Below are positions 8,096-16,809 of a stretch of DNA of 64,000 nt, one piece after another. Origin of the DNA: Ignavibacteria bacterium (GTDB taxonomy: Bacteria; Bacteroidota; Ignavibacteria; Kapaibacteriales; UBA2268); contig JAOADV010000008.1 in assembly GCA_026417135.1 (NCBI GenBank), positions 1 to 64,000 of the forward strand. The letters are read 5' to 3'. Numbering within the stretch: position 1 is the first letter of the stretch; each line of letters begins with the position of its first letter. The notes beneath the pieces were generated by a model, which searched no databases, had not been told where the DNA came from, and was given only the letters and a program-made list of their open reading frames with translations. Position numbers and translations under genes: made by a program.

Positions 8096-8440
8096 TTTTA
8101 CGTTCAACCTTCAAAAAGGTCATCTATAATATATGAATAAAATGCAAATTAAAGAATTTCTCAATAAGTTAATGTTCGAAATAATATAGGAATGGTGGAA
8201 TAGTGGATTTATTTATTTTATTTTTTGGATATCCTAGTTGCGTATCTCGTTCTTTGAAATTCGGTATAATAATTTTCAAAATTGTTCAAGACAAATAATT
8301 TTTTATAATCACAAAAAAGTTTAGGGTGAATAAAGTTTTAGATTTTTCCAAGGTTAAATTTATTTTAATCTAAAAAGTGTGTAATTTTGTCAACATATTT
8401 AATTTTTTTAATTTGGAAGGTTATTTTGACACAACTTGTA
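8096..8440. other. Divergent intergenic region between the restriction system and the T9SS protein gene
   Basis: This AT-rich stretch has no gene. It must hold the minus-strand promoter of the restriction-modification pair, where I see no clear consensus, and the plus-strand promoter of the next gene (see 8382-8389). Confidence 0.5.
8382..8389 (+). promoter_or_regulatory. -7 element TAATTTTG upstream of the T9SS protein gene
   Basis: This is an exact TAnnTTTG match about 50 bases before the chosen ATG at 8441. No good TTG lies at the -33 position, so the call is tentative. It also argues against the longer frame starting at a TTG at 8387. Confidence 0.4.
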
Positions 8441-10741
8441 ATGTCGATATTAAAATATAAATTAAATTTCTTCCGCATTTTTCTTTTTATGGTTCTTTTT
8501 ACTTGTCGAAATTTGAATTCACAAGTACTTATATTCAATGAATTTACTCCCGCCGATACTATTGATATGGGAATGTGCCAACCCGGCGATTCAATCGAAA
8601 CGGAATTTAATATCATTAATTTAAGTGGGAAAAGATTGAAAATTGGTGGCAACGATTTTACCTTCCTTATTGGTCGGGCGGTCGACGACCCCTTTAACTT
8701 CGACTTTTTGGAATTTTTCGGACCGAGAGAAATTCCTCGAATTATCGACACAAATGAAAATTATATTTTAAAAATTAAGTATAAACCTTTTTCTCCTTCT
8801 TTGCAGTTCCCCGAAGGGAAAAAAATTGTGAGGCTAAGGCTTGGGGTCTTCGACCCAGCCAAAGGAGACCCTCCGGCTACTTTCGACGAGCTTGTCGAGA
8901 TGAGAGAGTTTATTCTTATTGCCCGTAAAAGCGCTACCGAACTTGGAGTTTACGAGCAAATTTTGGACTTCGATTCTGTTTGGATTAACCCGAAAGATAC
9001 TCTTTATCGATACTTAACAATTCAAAATAATACAAGTAGAGAACTAACTATTGATAGTATTATCTTCCATCGCTCCTTTAATGCTGAAATACGAATGAAT
9101 ATAATTCCTACACCTATAAAACTCCCGCAATATCGCTCTGGAGAAGAGAGGTTAAATTGCAGTTTTTCATATTATCCGCAAAATTTTGGGCGCGATACTG
9201 CAGTTGTCCAATTTATCTATCGCCCACCGAGATTTCCCGATAGTATAAAAACTGCTAGTACAATTATTCGCGGCGTTGGAGTTCAGCAAAGAATTAATCT
9301 TTTGAAAGTCGAAAATGCAGAGATAGTTGAAAATTTCATCGATTTAGGCTCTGTACCATTGGATACCTTTAAAAAGGTCAAGTTGTTTATCCAAAATAAT
9401 GGAAATTTGCCTTTTGGATTGTTGTCCCAGAACATTTTAGAATTTTACACAAACTCGAAATCTCTTGGGTTTGAATTTTTCGATACTTTGAACAGCGAGC
9501 GTATGCTCCTTCCGACTCGAATTGATTCATTTTCCGTGGTGTTTCGCCCAACCCAAAGAGATACTTTCCTTGCTCGTATAGTTCTTTATAGCGATATAGT
9601 AAAACGAAGAATATATGGCTATCCCGATTCTGCTAAAACTGTGGTTTTTAATTTACGTGGAGTTGGCTTAGCTCCTAAATTATCTTCCGATGTAACTACT
9701 ATTAATTTCAATAATATTATTATTAATACAGCAGAAGGTTGCCCGATTATTCGCGACACTTTGATTCGCATAACAAATTCCGGAAACTACGTTCTTCAAG
9801 TGCAAAAAGTTTCGGTGGAGCCACCATATCCCCGAACTCCTTTTAGGATTTTCGATGAAAATTTCGAAATTCCCCCATATTCATCGAGATTTCTAAGGGT
9901 TGTCTTCGATTCTATTGCAAAGGAACCCGGAATTTATCGGGCAAATTTAATCTTAACTTCGAGTTTTTCGAAGATGAAAGATACTTTAATTATACCTCTT
10001 AGTGCAGTTGGCGTTCTACCCGATTCAATTTCTATTTCATTCCCAGAGGAAATTTTTGTGAAACCCGGCTCGAGCATTTCTTTGCCAATCCTTGTTCAAA
10101 AAGATAAAATTACACGTGCAAAGGAATATATCGACACTATTACTTTTAACAACAGTATCTTACTTTTCCGTTCTTTTAGAACAAGTGGTACTGCTGCCGA
10201 AAAAGTGGAAAAGACTGAAATTAAGCAACTTGAAAATGGCAGATTGGCTTTGCATCTTCGGACACGCTTCAACGAAAGTTTTGTCCCACGCGATACTCTT
10301 TTGCTCTTGAATTTCGATAGTTTCGTCGGTAACGATGTTACATCCATTTTGGAGTTTACTTCGCCCCGCTTTGGCGATTTGATTTGCGCACGAGTTCTTT
10401 TGCCGAAAGCTCATTCCGGTAAAGTTAATTTGGATTCCTTATGTGGAATTCGACGAAAACTTTTCGATGGAAGTAAAATTTTCTTTAAGTTATTCGACCC
10501 GGCACCTAACCCAGCGAAGAATTCGCTCGAAATAACTTTCGGCGTTGCTTTCGAAACAAGAACAGAAATTAGCCTTTATGGTTCATATGGAAATTTAATT
10601 TCTAATTTAGTCAGCCAAGTCCTTCGTCCAGATATTTACCATCTTAAATTTGATTTAAGCGATTTGCCACAAGGTGTTTATTTTGTTCGGATGCAAAGTG
10701 GTATATTTCAAGAAGTTAAACAATTTATTAAGACTGATTGA
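8441..10741 (+). CDS. Secreted multi-domain Ig-like protein with T9SS C-terminal sorting domain
   Basis: The chosen ATG gives 766 residues; the frame is open upstream to a TTG, but only this start puts the signal peptide (about residues 5-28, ending LNSQ) at the N terminus. Several repeats resemble the HYDIN/ASPM-SPD2 'choice-of-anchor D' Ig fold (LTIQNNTSRELTI, LFIQNNGNLPFGLL, IRITNSGNYVLQVQKVSV). A cohesin-like segment follows at about 540-660. The last 80 residues are a T9SS type A sorting domain: PAPNPAKN, then DLSDLPQGVYFVRM, then a basic end. It is predicted to cross the outer membrane by T9SS and be anchored or released. The function is unknown. The next gene overlaps its stop codon. 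Confidence 0.85.
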   Translation: MSILKYKLNFFRIFLFMVLFTCRNLNSQVLIFNEFTPADTIDMGMCQPGDSIETEFNIINLSGKRLKIGGNDFTFLIGRAVDDPFNFDFLEFFGPREIPRIIDTNENYILKIKYKPFSPSLQFPEGKKIVRLRLGVFDPAKGDPPATFDELVEMREFILIARKSATELGVYEQILDFDSVWINPKDTLYRYLTIQNNTSRELTIDSIIFHRSFNAEIRMNIIPTPIKLPQYRSGEERLNCSFSYYPQNFGRDTAVVQFIYRPPRFPDSIKTASTIIRGVGVQQRINLLKVENAEIVENFIDLGSVPLDTFKKVKLFIQNNGNLPFGLLSQNILEFYTNSKSLGFEFFDTLNSERMLLPTRIDSFSVVFRPTQRDTFLARIVLYSDIVKRRIYGYPDSAKTVVFNLRGVGLAPKLSSDVTTINFNNIIINTAEGCPIIRDTLIRITNSGNYVLQVQKVSVEPPYPRTPFRIFDENFEIPPYSSRFLRVVFDSIAKEPGIYRANLILTSSFSKMKDTLIIPLSAVGVLPDSISISFPEEIFVKPGSSISLPILVQKDKITRAKEYIDTITFNNSILLFRSFRTSGTAAEKVEKTEIKQLENGRLALHLRTRFNESFVPRDTLLLLNFDSFVGNDVTSILEFTSPRFGDLICARVLLPKAHSGKVNLDSLCGIRRKLFDGSKIFFKLFDPAPNPAKNSLEITFGVAFETRTEISLYGSYGNLISNLVSQVLRPDIYHLKFDLSDLPQGVYFVRMQSGIFQEVKQFIKTD

Positions 10742-11508
10742 TGAAGTGGATTTACATTCATAAATTAATATTTTTTCTAACTTCATTTCAAATTTTTGCT
10801 CAAGGTTTTCCTTGGGAATTTTCCCCACGCCTTCCGTTCAAGGTCCCAGAGACTTTTTTGGGGGTTTCGCTTGCAAGAACGAACCTCACTTACTTTGGAA
10901 ATTTAACATTGTACGAGGACAAAGTTTTATGCTCGAAATTTCATAGTGGAAATGGGTTTGCATTTTCGTTCGCTGGAAATATTGAGCATTGGTATTTGCA
11001 CAACCTTGCTGTTAATGTATATTTGGGTTTCCAACAAAGTAATGGCAAATTCGTGGCCTTGGGCGACTCTTTTCCAATATTGGTGCAAAATATTCCGCAA
11101 GTTGTAAATCTCGAAAATGAATTAAACATAAGATATAACTATCTCGCTTTAGGCTTTGCTCTTAAATATCTTTTGTTCGACACAAGGTTTTTTGTCGGTA
11201 TTTCAAATGATTTTGGTTTCAAAACTTCAACCAAATTCGAAATTTTTGAACAAGTAAAATCTCCCCCAGAATATCACTTTACAGATAAAACTCAACGAAG
11301 AAAGCTTTACGAAGGTGAAGTTCCCGACCTTTCATTTTTGGTGGTTAGTACTAAGTTGGATTTCGGTTACGATGCTGTTATTTTGCCAAATATTTATGCG
11401 AGCCCAAAAGTTTGGATTGAACTTCCGATTTTCAATTTTTCGAAGGAAGGTAGTTTACGTGTTTTTTCCTTTGGGTTTGGACTAACTCTATTTTACGGTT
11501 ACCGTTGA
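10741..11508 (+). CDS. Exported outer-membrane beta-barrel protein
   Basis: Translation is coupled to the upstream gene by TGATG, giving 255 residues. The signal peptide runs to about residue 20 (QIFAQG). The rest alternates hydrophobic and polar residues in short aromatic-bounded strands typical of outer-membrane barrels (LAVNVYLGFQQ, YLALGFALKYLLF, LRVFSFGFGLTLF) and ends in an aromatic-rich strand. I find no specific family. The tight coupling suggests that it works with the T9SS protein just upstream. Confidence 0.65.
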   Translation: MKWIYIHKLIFFLTSFQIFAQGFPWEFSPRLPFKVPETFLGVSLARTNLTYFGNLTLYEDKVLCSKFHSGNGFAFSFAGNIEHWYLHNLAVNVYLGFQQSNGKFVALGDSFPILVQNIPQVVNLENELNIRYNYLALGFALKYLLFDTRFFVGISNDFGFKTSTKFEIFEQVKSPPEYHFTDKTQRRKLYEGEVPDLSFLVVSTKLDFGYDAVILPNIYASPKVWIELPIFNFSKEGSLRVFSFGFGLTLFYGYR

Positions 11509-12362
11509 TGTTCAACATTTCAAATATATTAGTCTCTCCTAAAGAAAAAAAGCAACTTTATTTCAATATACAATCGGAATCGCTTGTTTCGGAAGAAAGT
11601 GAATTCAAAATTATCGAAGGTATTCCAATACTTCTTCCGAACGGTACCGTTTCTAATTATGTTGAACATTACCAGAAGGATGCAATATTTTTTGACTATT
11701 TCGAAAAGAAATTTTATGAAACAGTGAAAGAAGAGGAACGGGTTCATCAATATGTTTTTTCCCGCATACCTCCTTCGGCGAAACTTATAGCAGATATTGG
11801 ATGTGGTAATGGTTGGTTAGCTCGTCGACTTCTTTTGGCAAATAGAGTTGTTGTTTCTGTTGATGTCTCTTTAGAAAATGTAAAAAAGGTTCTTAATCTT
11901 TACAATGATGAAAACCACTTTGGTGTTGTTGCCGATGGTTATTTCCTCCCTTTTAAGGATAATTCCTTTGACTGTGTAGTTTGTTCCGAAGTTTTAGAAC
12001 ACCTACACAAGCCATTAGAATTTCTAAACGAAATACTAAGAGTTACAAAAAATAATGGCAAAATAATCTTGACAACACCATATAAAGAGAAAATCAGATA
12101 TACTCTTTGCATACATTGCAATCGACCAACTCCTTGGAATGCACATATCAACTCCTTTGATGAAGAGTTTTTAAACGAGATTGTGAAAAATTTATCTTTT
12201 AAGAACTACAGGTACTTTAAGTTTGGGAATGCGTTAGTCCAATATTTAAGATTATATCGGGTTCTTTCTATATTTCCTTTTGTTTTTTGGAAAATTTTCG
12301 ATTCTATAATTAATCGAATATATCATAGACCCAAGCATTGGTTAATCGAAATAATAAAATAA
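11508..12362 (+). CDS. Class I SAM-dependent methyltransferase
   Basis: This 284-residue protein is coupled by TGATG to the preceding gene. Residues about 1-45 resemble the small Trm112-like N-terminal domain but lack its cysteines (SPKEKKQLYF, EGIPILLPNG). Motif I is ADIGCGNGWL near residue 93. The acidic residue of motif II is in VVSVDVS, and the motif IV/post-I region is FDCVVCSEVLEHL, all as in UbiE/Methyltransf_11-type enzymes. A CIHC pair lies near residue 204. The substrate cannot be told; similar enzymes act on lipids, glycans or small molecules. Confidence 0.8.
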   Translation: MFNISNILVSPKEKKQLYFNIQSESLVSEESEFKIIEGIPILLPNGTVSNYVEHYQKDAIFFDYFEKKFYETVKEEERVHQYVFSRIPPSAKLIADIGCGNGWLARRLLLANRVVVSVDVSLENVKKVLNLYNDENHFGVVADGYFLPFKDNSFDCVVCSEVLEHLHKPLEFLNEILRVTKNNGKIILTTPYKEKIRYTLCIHCNRPTPWNAHINSFDEEFLNEIVKNLSFKNYRYFKFGNALVQYLRLYRVLSIFPFVFWKIFDSIINRIYHRPKHWLIEIIK

Positions 12363-12367
12363 AAGCA

Positions 12368-13126
12368 ATGGAAGGATATGTAAAACGAAAAATTGAAAAT
12401 CAAGTTGGGATTGTAACTTTTTTCCATCCCAAAAGTAACTCTCTCCCGAGAGTTTTACTTTCGCAATTAGAGGAAACTATTCAGTCTCTTGCCAACGAGG
12501 ATGAAGTTCGAGTAATTCTTCTTCGAAGTGATGGCGAAAAGGCTTTTTGCGCTGGGGCCTCGTTCGACGAGCTTTCAAGTCTGAAAGAGTTCGACCGAGC
12601 AAAAGATTTTTTCTCTGGTTTCGGTCGCCTTATTAATGTAATGCGAAAGGCTCCAAAATTCATTGTAGGGCGTATCCACAACAAAATAGTCGGAGGCGGG
12701 CTTGGCATTGTCGCAGCTTGTGATTATGTAGTTGCTTCGACCAAGGCTTCGGCAAGATTAAGCGAATTCTCGATTGGAATTGGTCCGTTTGTTATCAGTT
12801 CCGCCGTAGAGCGAAAGATTGGTAAATCGGCATTTATGCAAATGACAATCGATACTGAATGGTACGATGCAAAATGGTGTTATGAAAAAGGTCTATACAA
12901 TAGGATTTTCGAAACTGAAGAGGCGATGGACGATTATTTAAATGAGTTTCTTAAAACGCTCGTAAGTAGAAGTGTTGCGGCACAAAAGCAATTAAAGAAG
13001 CTTTTTTGGGAAGACGCGACAAGTTGGGATTTTATGTTGTTCGAAAAGGCGGAAATTAGTGCTACATTAGCATTGAGTCGAGAAGCCCAACAAATTATAC
13101 AGAGCTTTTTAACAAAATCTAACTAA
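12368..13126 (+). CDS. Enoyl-CoA hydratase/isomerase family protein
   Basis: The chosen ATG gives 252 residues and lies 5 bases after the previous stop. Crotonase-fold marks are FCAGASFDEL (first oxyanion-hole strand), NKIVGGGLGIVAACDYVVAS (second oxyanion-hole glycine and helix), and LSEFSIGIGP, which carries a candidate catalytic glutamate. The overall pattern is close to methylglutaconyl-CoA hydratase-like members, which would suggest branched-chain amino acid or fatty acid breakdown. The exact substrate is not decided by sequence. Confidence 0.85.
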   Translation: MEGYVKRKIENQVGIVTFFHPKSNSLPRVLLSQLEETIQSLANEDEVRVILLRSDGEKAFCAGASFDELSSLKEFDRAKDFFSGFGRLINVMRKAPKFIVGRIHNKIVGGGLGIVAACDYVVASTKASARLSEFSIGIGPFVISSAVERKIGKSAFMQMTIDTEWYDAKWCYEKGLYNRIFETEEAMDDYLNEFLKTLVSRSVAAQKQLKKLFWEDATSWDFMLFEKAEISATLALSREAQQIIQSFLTKSN

Positions 13127-13212
13127 GTTGGATAATCTTAACAAGTCTTTAATTAATATTGATAGTTTGAACTTTTATTCATAAATTCGTTTTATTAAAA
13201 TTCGTTTATTTT

Positions 13213-14532
13213 ATGGACGAAACCATAAAAGCCACAAGGAAAAAGCTCGAAGAAATTGAAAAAGAATTAGCTCAGCTAAAAAAGGAACGAGAGAAATTGC
13301 GACACCGCTGGGAACTCGAAAAGCAATTTATTCAACAAATCCGGGAAATCAAAGCTCAAATTGAAAATTATCGACTCCAAGCAGATGAATACGAGCGACA
13401 AGGCAATTTGGCGAAGGTTGCCGAAATTCGCTATGGTTTTATTCACGAGTTGCAAAAGAAGTTAGCCGATGCAAATTCGAAACTACAAGAGATACAAAAA
13501 GAAGGAAAAATGATTAAAGAAGAAGTCGATGCCGAAGATATTGCCGAAATAGTTTCAAAATGGACTGGGGTCCCAGTTCAAAGAATGCTCGAAAGCGAAA
13601 GGACAAAATTACTTCGGATGGAGGAAAGAATTCATCAACGGCTTGTAAACCAAGAAGAAGCTGTTCGTGCTGTGGCTAATGCAATTCGACGCTCACGGGT
13701 TGGTCTCCAAGATGTAAACCGACCAATTGGCTCGTTTATCTTTCTTGGTGGTACTGGTGTAGGCAAAACTGAGCTGGCACGCGCTCTTGCTGAATTTCTT
13801 TTCGACGACGAAAATGCAATGGTCCGAATCGATATGAGTGAATATATGGAAAAATTTTCGGTCTCCCGCCTTGTTGGTGCTCCTCCGGGCTATGTTGGCT
13901 ACGAAGAAGGTGGACAGTTGACCGAAGCGGTTCGGCGTCGACCCTATTCTGTTGTTTTACTCGACGAAATCGAAAAAGCTCACTTCGAAGTTTTCAATAT
14001 TCTCCTCCAAGTTCTCGACGATGGACGTCTTACCGATAGCAAAGGCAGAGTTGTAAATTTCAAAAATACAATAATTATTATGACCTCGAATTTGGGAACA
14101 GAGTTGATTCAAGAGAAGCTCGAACTATTGCAAATGAAAGATAATGGAAGTGTTCTCGAAGGGTTGAAACAAGAAATTTTCGAGCTTTTAAAAAGAAAAC
14201 TAAGGCCTGAGTTTTTGAATCGTATCGACGACATAATTCTTTTTAAGCCATTGACAAAACAAGATATAAATCGCATCGCTCTTCTTCAATTGCAAAAAGT
14301 TAAAGAGAAAATCAAAAACTCTGGTATTGAATTAGAAATTGAACAATCTGCTATAGATTTAATTTCTCAAATAGGATTCGACCCACAGTTTGGAGCTCGT
14401 CCGCTTAAACGGGCAATAGACCGAAACATTGTCGATAAGCTTGCCTTGCTTATTTTGGAGGGCAAATTTACATCTGGTGACAAGGTTTTAATTTCATCTC
14501 ATAATGGAGAATTTATCTTTCAAAAAATATGA
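13213..14532 (+). CDS. ClpB-like protein reduced to the M domain and second ATPase domain
   Basis: The protein has 439 residues, against about 860 for full ClpB. Residues 1-105 are the coiled-coil middle domain, including the typical ERQGNLAKVAEIRYG (61-75). Then come the linker and the complete NBD2: EEVDAEDIAEIVSKWTGVPV, Walker A GGTGVGKT at 179-186 (usually GPTGVGKT), pore loop GYVGYE at 226-231, Walker B LLDEIE at 249-254, sensor MTSN, and the normal C-terminal FGARPLKRAI. The N-domain and NBD1 are absent. The 86 bases before the ATG are AT-rich and show no ClpB remnant, so this is a clean short gene, not a frameshift. The next gene overlaps its stop by 4 bases. Confidence 0.9.
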   Translation: MDETIKATRKKLEEIEKELAQLKKEREKLRHRWELEKQFIQQIREIKAQIENYRLQADEYERQGNLAKVAEIRYGFIHELQKKLADANSKLQEIQKEGKMIKEEVDAEDIAEIVSKWTGVPVQRMLESERTKLLRMEERIHQRLVNQEEAVRAVANAIRRSRVGLQDVNRPIGSFIFLGGTGVGKTELARALAEFLFDDENAMVRIDMSEYMEKFSVSRLVGAPPGYVGYEEGGQLTEAVRRRPYSVVLLDEIEKAHFEVFNILLQVLDDGRLTDSKGRVVNFKNTIIIMTSNLGTELIQEKLELLQMKDNGSVLEGLKQEIFELLKRKLRPEFLNRIDDIILFKPLTKQDINRIALLQLQKVKEKIKNSGIELEIEQSAIDLISQIGFDPQFGARPLKRAIDRNIVDKLALLILEGKFTSGDKVLISSHNGEFIFQKI

Positions 14533-16382
14533 AAAATAGTACTTTATTTTTATTCAGCATTTTCTTTTTGTTAAGTTGTGCAACCGAAAAAATTGTTGTT
14601 CGTTATATCTCGGAATCGAAAGAAATCGAATTGGGGGATACAGCAACTGTTTCGTGGCATTTCGGCAATGCCGTTGAAGTAAAAATCCCCATCTTTTCGC
14701 GGGTGTTTAAACCGCAAGATTCTGTTAGAATTGCTCCACGAGGTTCGTTGCGACTTGATATTTATGCTTACGACAAGCGAGGCGACTCCATTTATCAATC
14801 AGTTTATATTTTCGTAAACCCTCGTAAACAAAAAGTCCAAGTAGATGAAAGACCTATTTTGCAACGAGGTCCTTTGCCCATTCCAGAAATTTTGTCTGTC
14901 GAAAGCAATCTCCAAAGCGAATATTTCAGTGGCTTTAGCAAATCTTATTATTTGACAGCCTCAAATCTTAAGATTTTCGGTGTCCACCACGACCAAGATA
15001 CATTCAAAATAAACTTTGGGATACTCGACCAATTCGGAAATATGCTTCAAAACGTTGGTTCATCGGCTGGGGAAGTTAGTCTCGAGGCTTCCATCTCGTG
15101 TCGGAATGGAAAAACCGTAAGACGCCGGTTGAACTTCCCTTCAAGTTTAAATTATAAAGGCAAATCGAATTTCTACATACTTGTCGACTATTCACTATTG
15201 TTTTCAGAACCAAATCTTCATACCTATTTAGTCGAAGGGTTAAAATACTTTGAAAGTGGCGATAAGGCTTCGGTTGTTCTTTTTGGAGTAGTTAGAGATA
15301 ACATCATTCCTCTACAAGTTTTCGACCGTGCTTATTGGGAATTAAAGGATAGAAAATTAACACCAAAATTAGAATTGAGTAGTATTTATAAATCGCTGGT
15401 TCAAACTTTGGAGGAAATCGACGAACGCGACAAAAACCAAATTATTTTACTAACCAACCAGACTGATAATTCCTCTATTACATATACCATAGATGATGTT
15501 CTTACTTATGCAAATTCGAAAAAGGTTCCAATTTATATTATTGGATTTGGGAACGAAATTTCTTATTCGACTTTCAATTACATTTCTGCGAAGACAGGAG
15601 CTTTGTTTTATCATATATTGTTCGACAAGCCAAAAGTCGTAGATGCATTAAGAGAAATACTTCTTTCGACAAAGTATTCGTTCTCCATTTCTATACCGAA
15701 CGATTTAGGTGATGATGAATGTAGAGATATTAATTTAAAAATAACAGCTCGGTTTCCAACGAAATATTTGTCTTCGGAAGTAATTTATCCACTGCGAAGT
15801 CGTGATTTTTATGTAAGATTCCAAGCTGTTGCTCTTTTCTCTTATCTTAATTCTTCGGTGGGGGAGGAATATAAACCTTTAGCCGAATCACTCGCGCAAC
15901 TTTTGACACAGCATAGGGATATGTCGTTAGAATTAATAGGCCATTCAAGTTTACAAGAAACTATGTTCAATCCTACCGAGTTATCGCTTAACCGCGCTAT
16001 TGCAGTAAAGAATTTACTTTTGGATTACGGAGTGAATCCTAAACAGGTTAAAATAAAGGGTTATGGTGCAAGTAAACCACTTTATTTGAATGAGGATGAT
16101 GAAATTGCAAGGTTGTTGAATAGAAGAGTTGAAATTAGATGGCTACATCCATCTGTTTTGCCCTATACAATTGTCGTCGATACCACCGTAAGTGAAGAAT
16201 TAGCCGAAAAAAGGGTAGATTTTTGGAAATCCCAAGGTTTCAAAGCATATTATGATAGATTTTTGATGCTTGGGAAAATACAGTACAAAGTTATACTTTG
16301 GGGCTATTCAGATTATCATAAGGCAGAAAATGATGCTAAAAAAATTTTACGAAGATACAAGAAATACTCAATCGTGGAATAA
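14529..16382 (+). CDS. Lipoprotein with VWA, OmpA-like and SPOR-like domains
   Basis: This 617-residue protein overlaps the ClpB-like gene by 4 bases. Its lipoprotein signal has lipobox LLSC with the acylated cysteine at residue 17. Residues about 205-380 form a von Willebrand A-like fold (NFYILVDYSLLF, VVLFG, IILLTNQTD, VPIYIIGFG), with the metal site only partly conserved. Residues about 440-545 are an OmpA-type peptidoglycan-binding domain (LIGHSS, LSLNRAIAVKNLL, IKGYGASKPL, LNRRVEI). The C-terminal 65 residues look like a SPOR repeat. It probably sits in the outer membrane and holds peptidoglycan. Confidence 0.82.
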   Translation: MKNSTLFLFSIFFLLSCATEKIVVRYISESKEIELGDTATVSWHFGNAVEVKIPIFSRVFKPQDSVRIAPRGSLRLDIYAYDKRGDSIYQSVYIFVNPRKQKVQVDERPILQRGPLPIPEILSVESNLQSEYFSGFSKSYYLTASNLKIFGVHHDQDTFKINFGILDQFGNMLQNVGSSAGEVSLEASISCRNGKTVRRRLNFPSSLNYKGKSNFYILVDYSLLFSEPNLHTYLVEGLKYFESGDKASVVLFGVVRDNIIPLQVFDRAYWELKDRKLTPKLELSSIYKSLVQTLEEIDERDKNQIILLTNQTDNSSITYTIDDVLTYANSKKVPIYIIGFGNEISYSTFNYISAKTGALFYHILFDKPKVVDALREILLSTKYSFSISIPNDLGDDECRDINLKITARFPTKYLSSEVIYPLRSRDFYVRFQAVALFSYLNSSVGEEYKPLAESLAQLLTQHRDMSLELIGHSSLQETMFNPTELSLNRAIAVKNLLLDYGVNPKQVKIKGYGASKPLYLNEDDEIARLLNRRVEIRWLHPSVLPYTIVVDTTVSEELAEKRVDFWKSQGFKAYYDRFLMLGKIQYKVILWGYSDYHKAENDAKKILRRYKKYSIVE

Positions 16383-16809
16383 AAAATATAGATTGATTCT
16401 TTTTGCTTTTTTATTTTTTCTAGCTTTATTTGCTGGAATTACCTTACTTTCGTACGACAAAGAACGGGCAAAGAAGCTTTACCTTGAGCAATGTTCGAAG
16501 TGCCATCGAAAGGATGGGCGCGGAATAAAAGGAGTTTATCCTCCACTAAAAAATTCAGATTATGTTCAGAATGGCGATAAAATTGAACTTCTTCGAGGAA
16601 TGCTCTTTGGCCGCAGTGGAAAAATTATCGTTAATGGCGAAGTTTATTATGGTGTTATGATTACCGAAGTCGATAAAAGTCTTTCCGACGAAGACATCGC
16701 TTTGATTTTGATGTATGTGTATAAAGAGATGAACAATATGGACGTCGAAGTTACTTCAAAGGACGTTCAACGTGCTCGAAAAGAAGGTAAATTACCCCCA
16801 CATAAATGA
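16330..16809 (+). CDS. Membrane-anchored monohaem cytochrome c
   Basis: I chose the ATG at 16330 (159 residues; a second ATG at 16333 is equally possible). The gene starts inside the 3' end of the preceding lipoprotein gene. An uncleaved membrane anchor lies at about residues 20-42. Haem site CSKCH follows at 55-59, and a likely distal ligand is the Met in YYGVM near 110, followed by SDEDIALILMYVY. This is the class I cytochrome c fold, facing the periplasm. Its stop overlaps the start of the haem-carrying barrel protein, so it may be that protein's electron partner. Confidence 0.88.
   Translation: MMLKKFYEDTRNTQSWNKKYRLILFAFLFFLALFAGITLLSYDKERAKKLYLEQCSKCHRKDGRGIKGVYPPLKNSDYVQNGDKIELLRGMLFGRSGKIIVNGEVYYGVMITEVDKSLSDEDIALILMYVYKEMNNMDVEVTSKDVQRARKEGKLPPHK

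Noticed and set aside
13127-13212. Frameshifted N-terminal half of ClpB upstream of the short clpB-like gene
   Set aside because: I looked for NBD1 or N-domain remnants; the gap is AT-rich, has no similarity, and is preceded directly by an intact enoyl-CoA hydratase gene.
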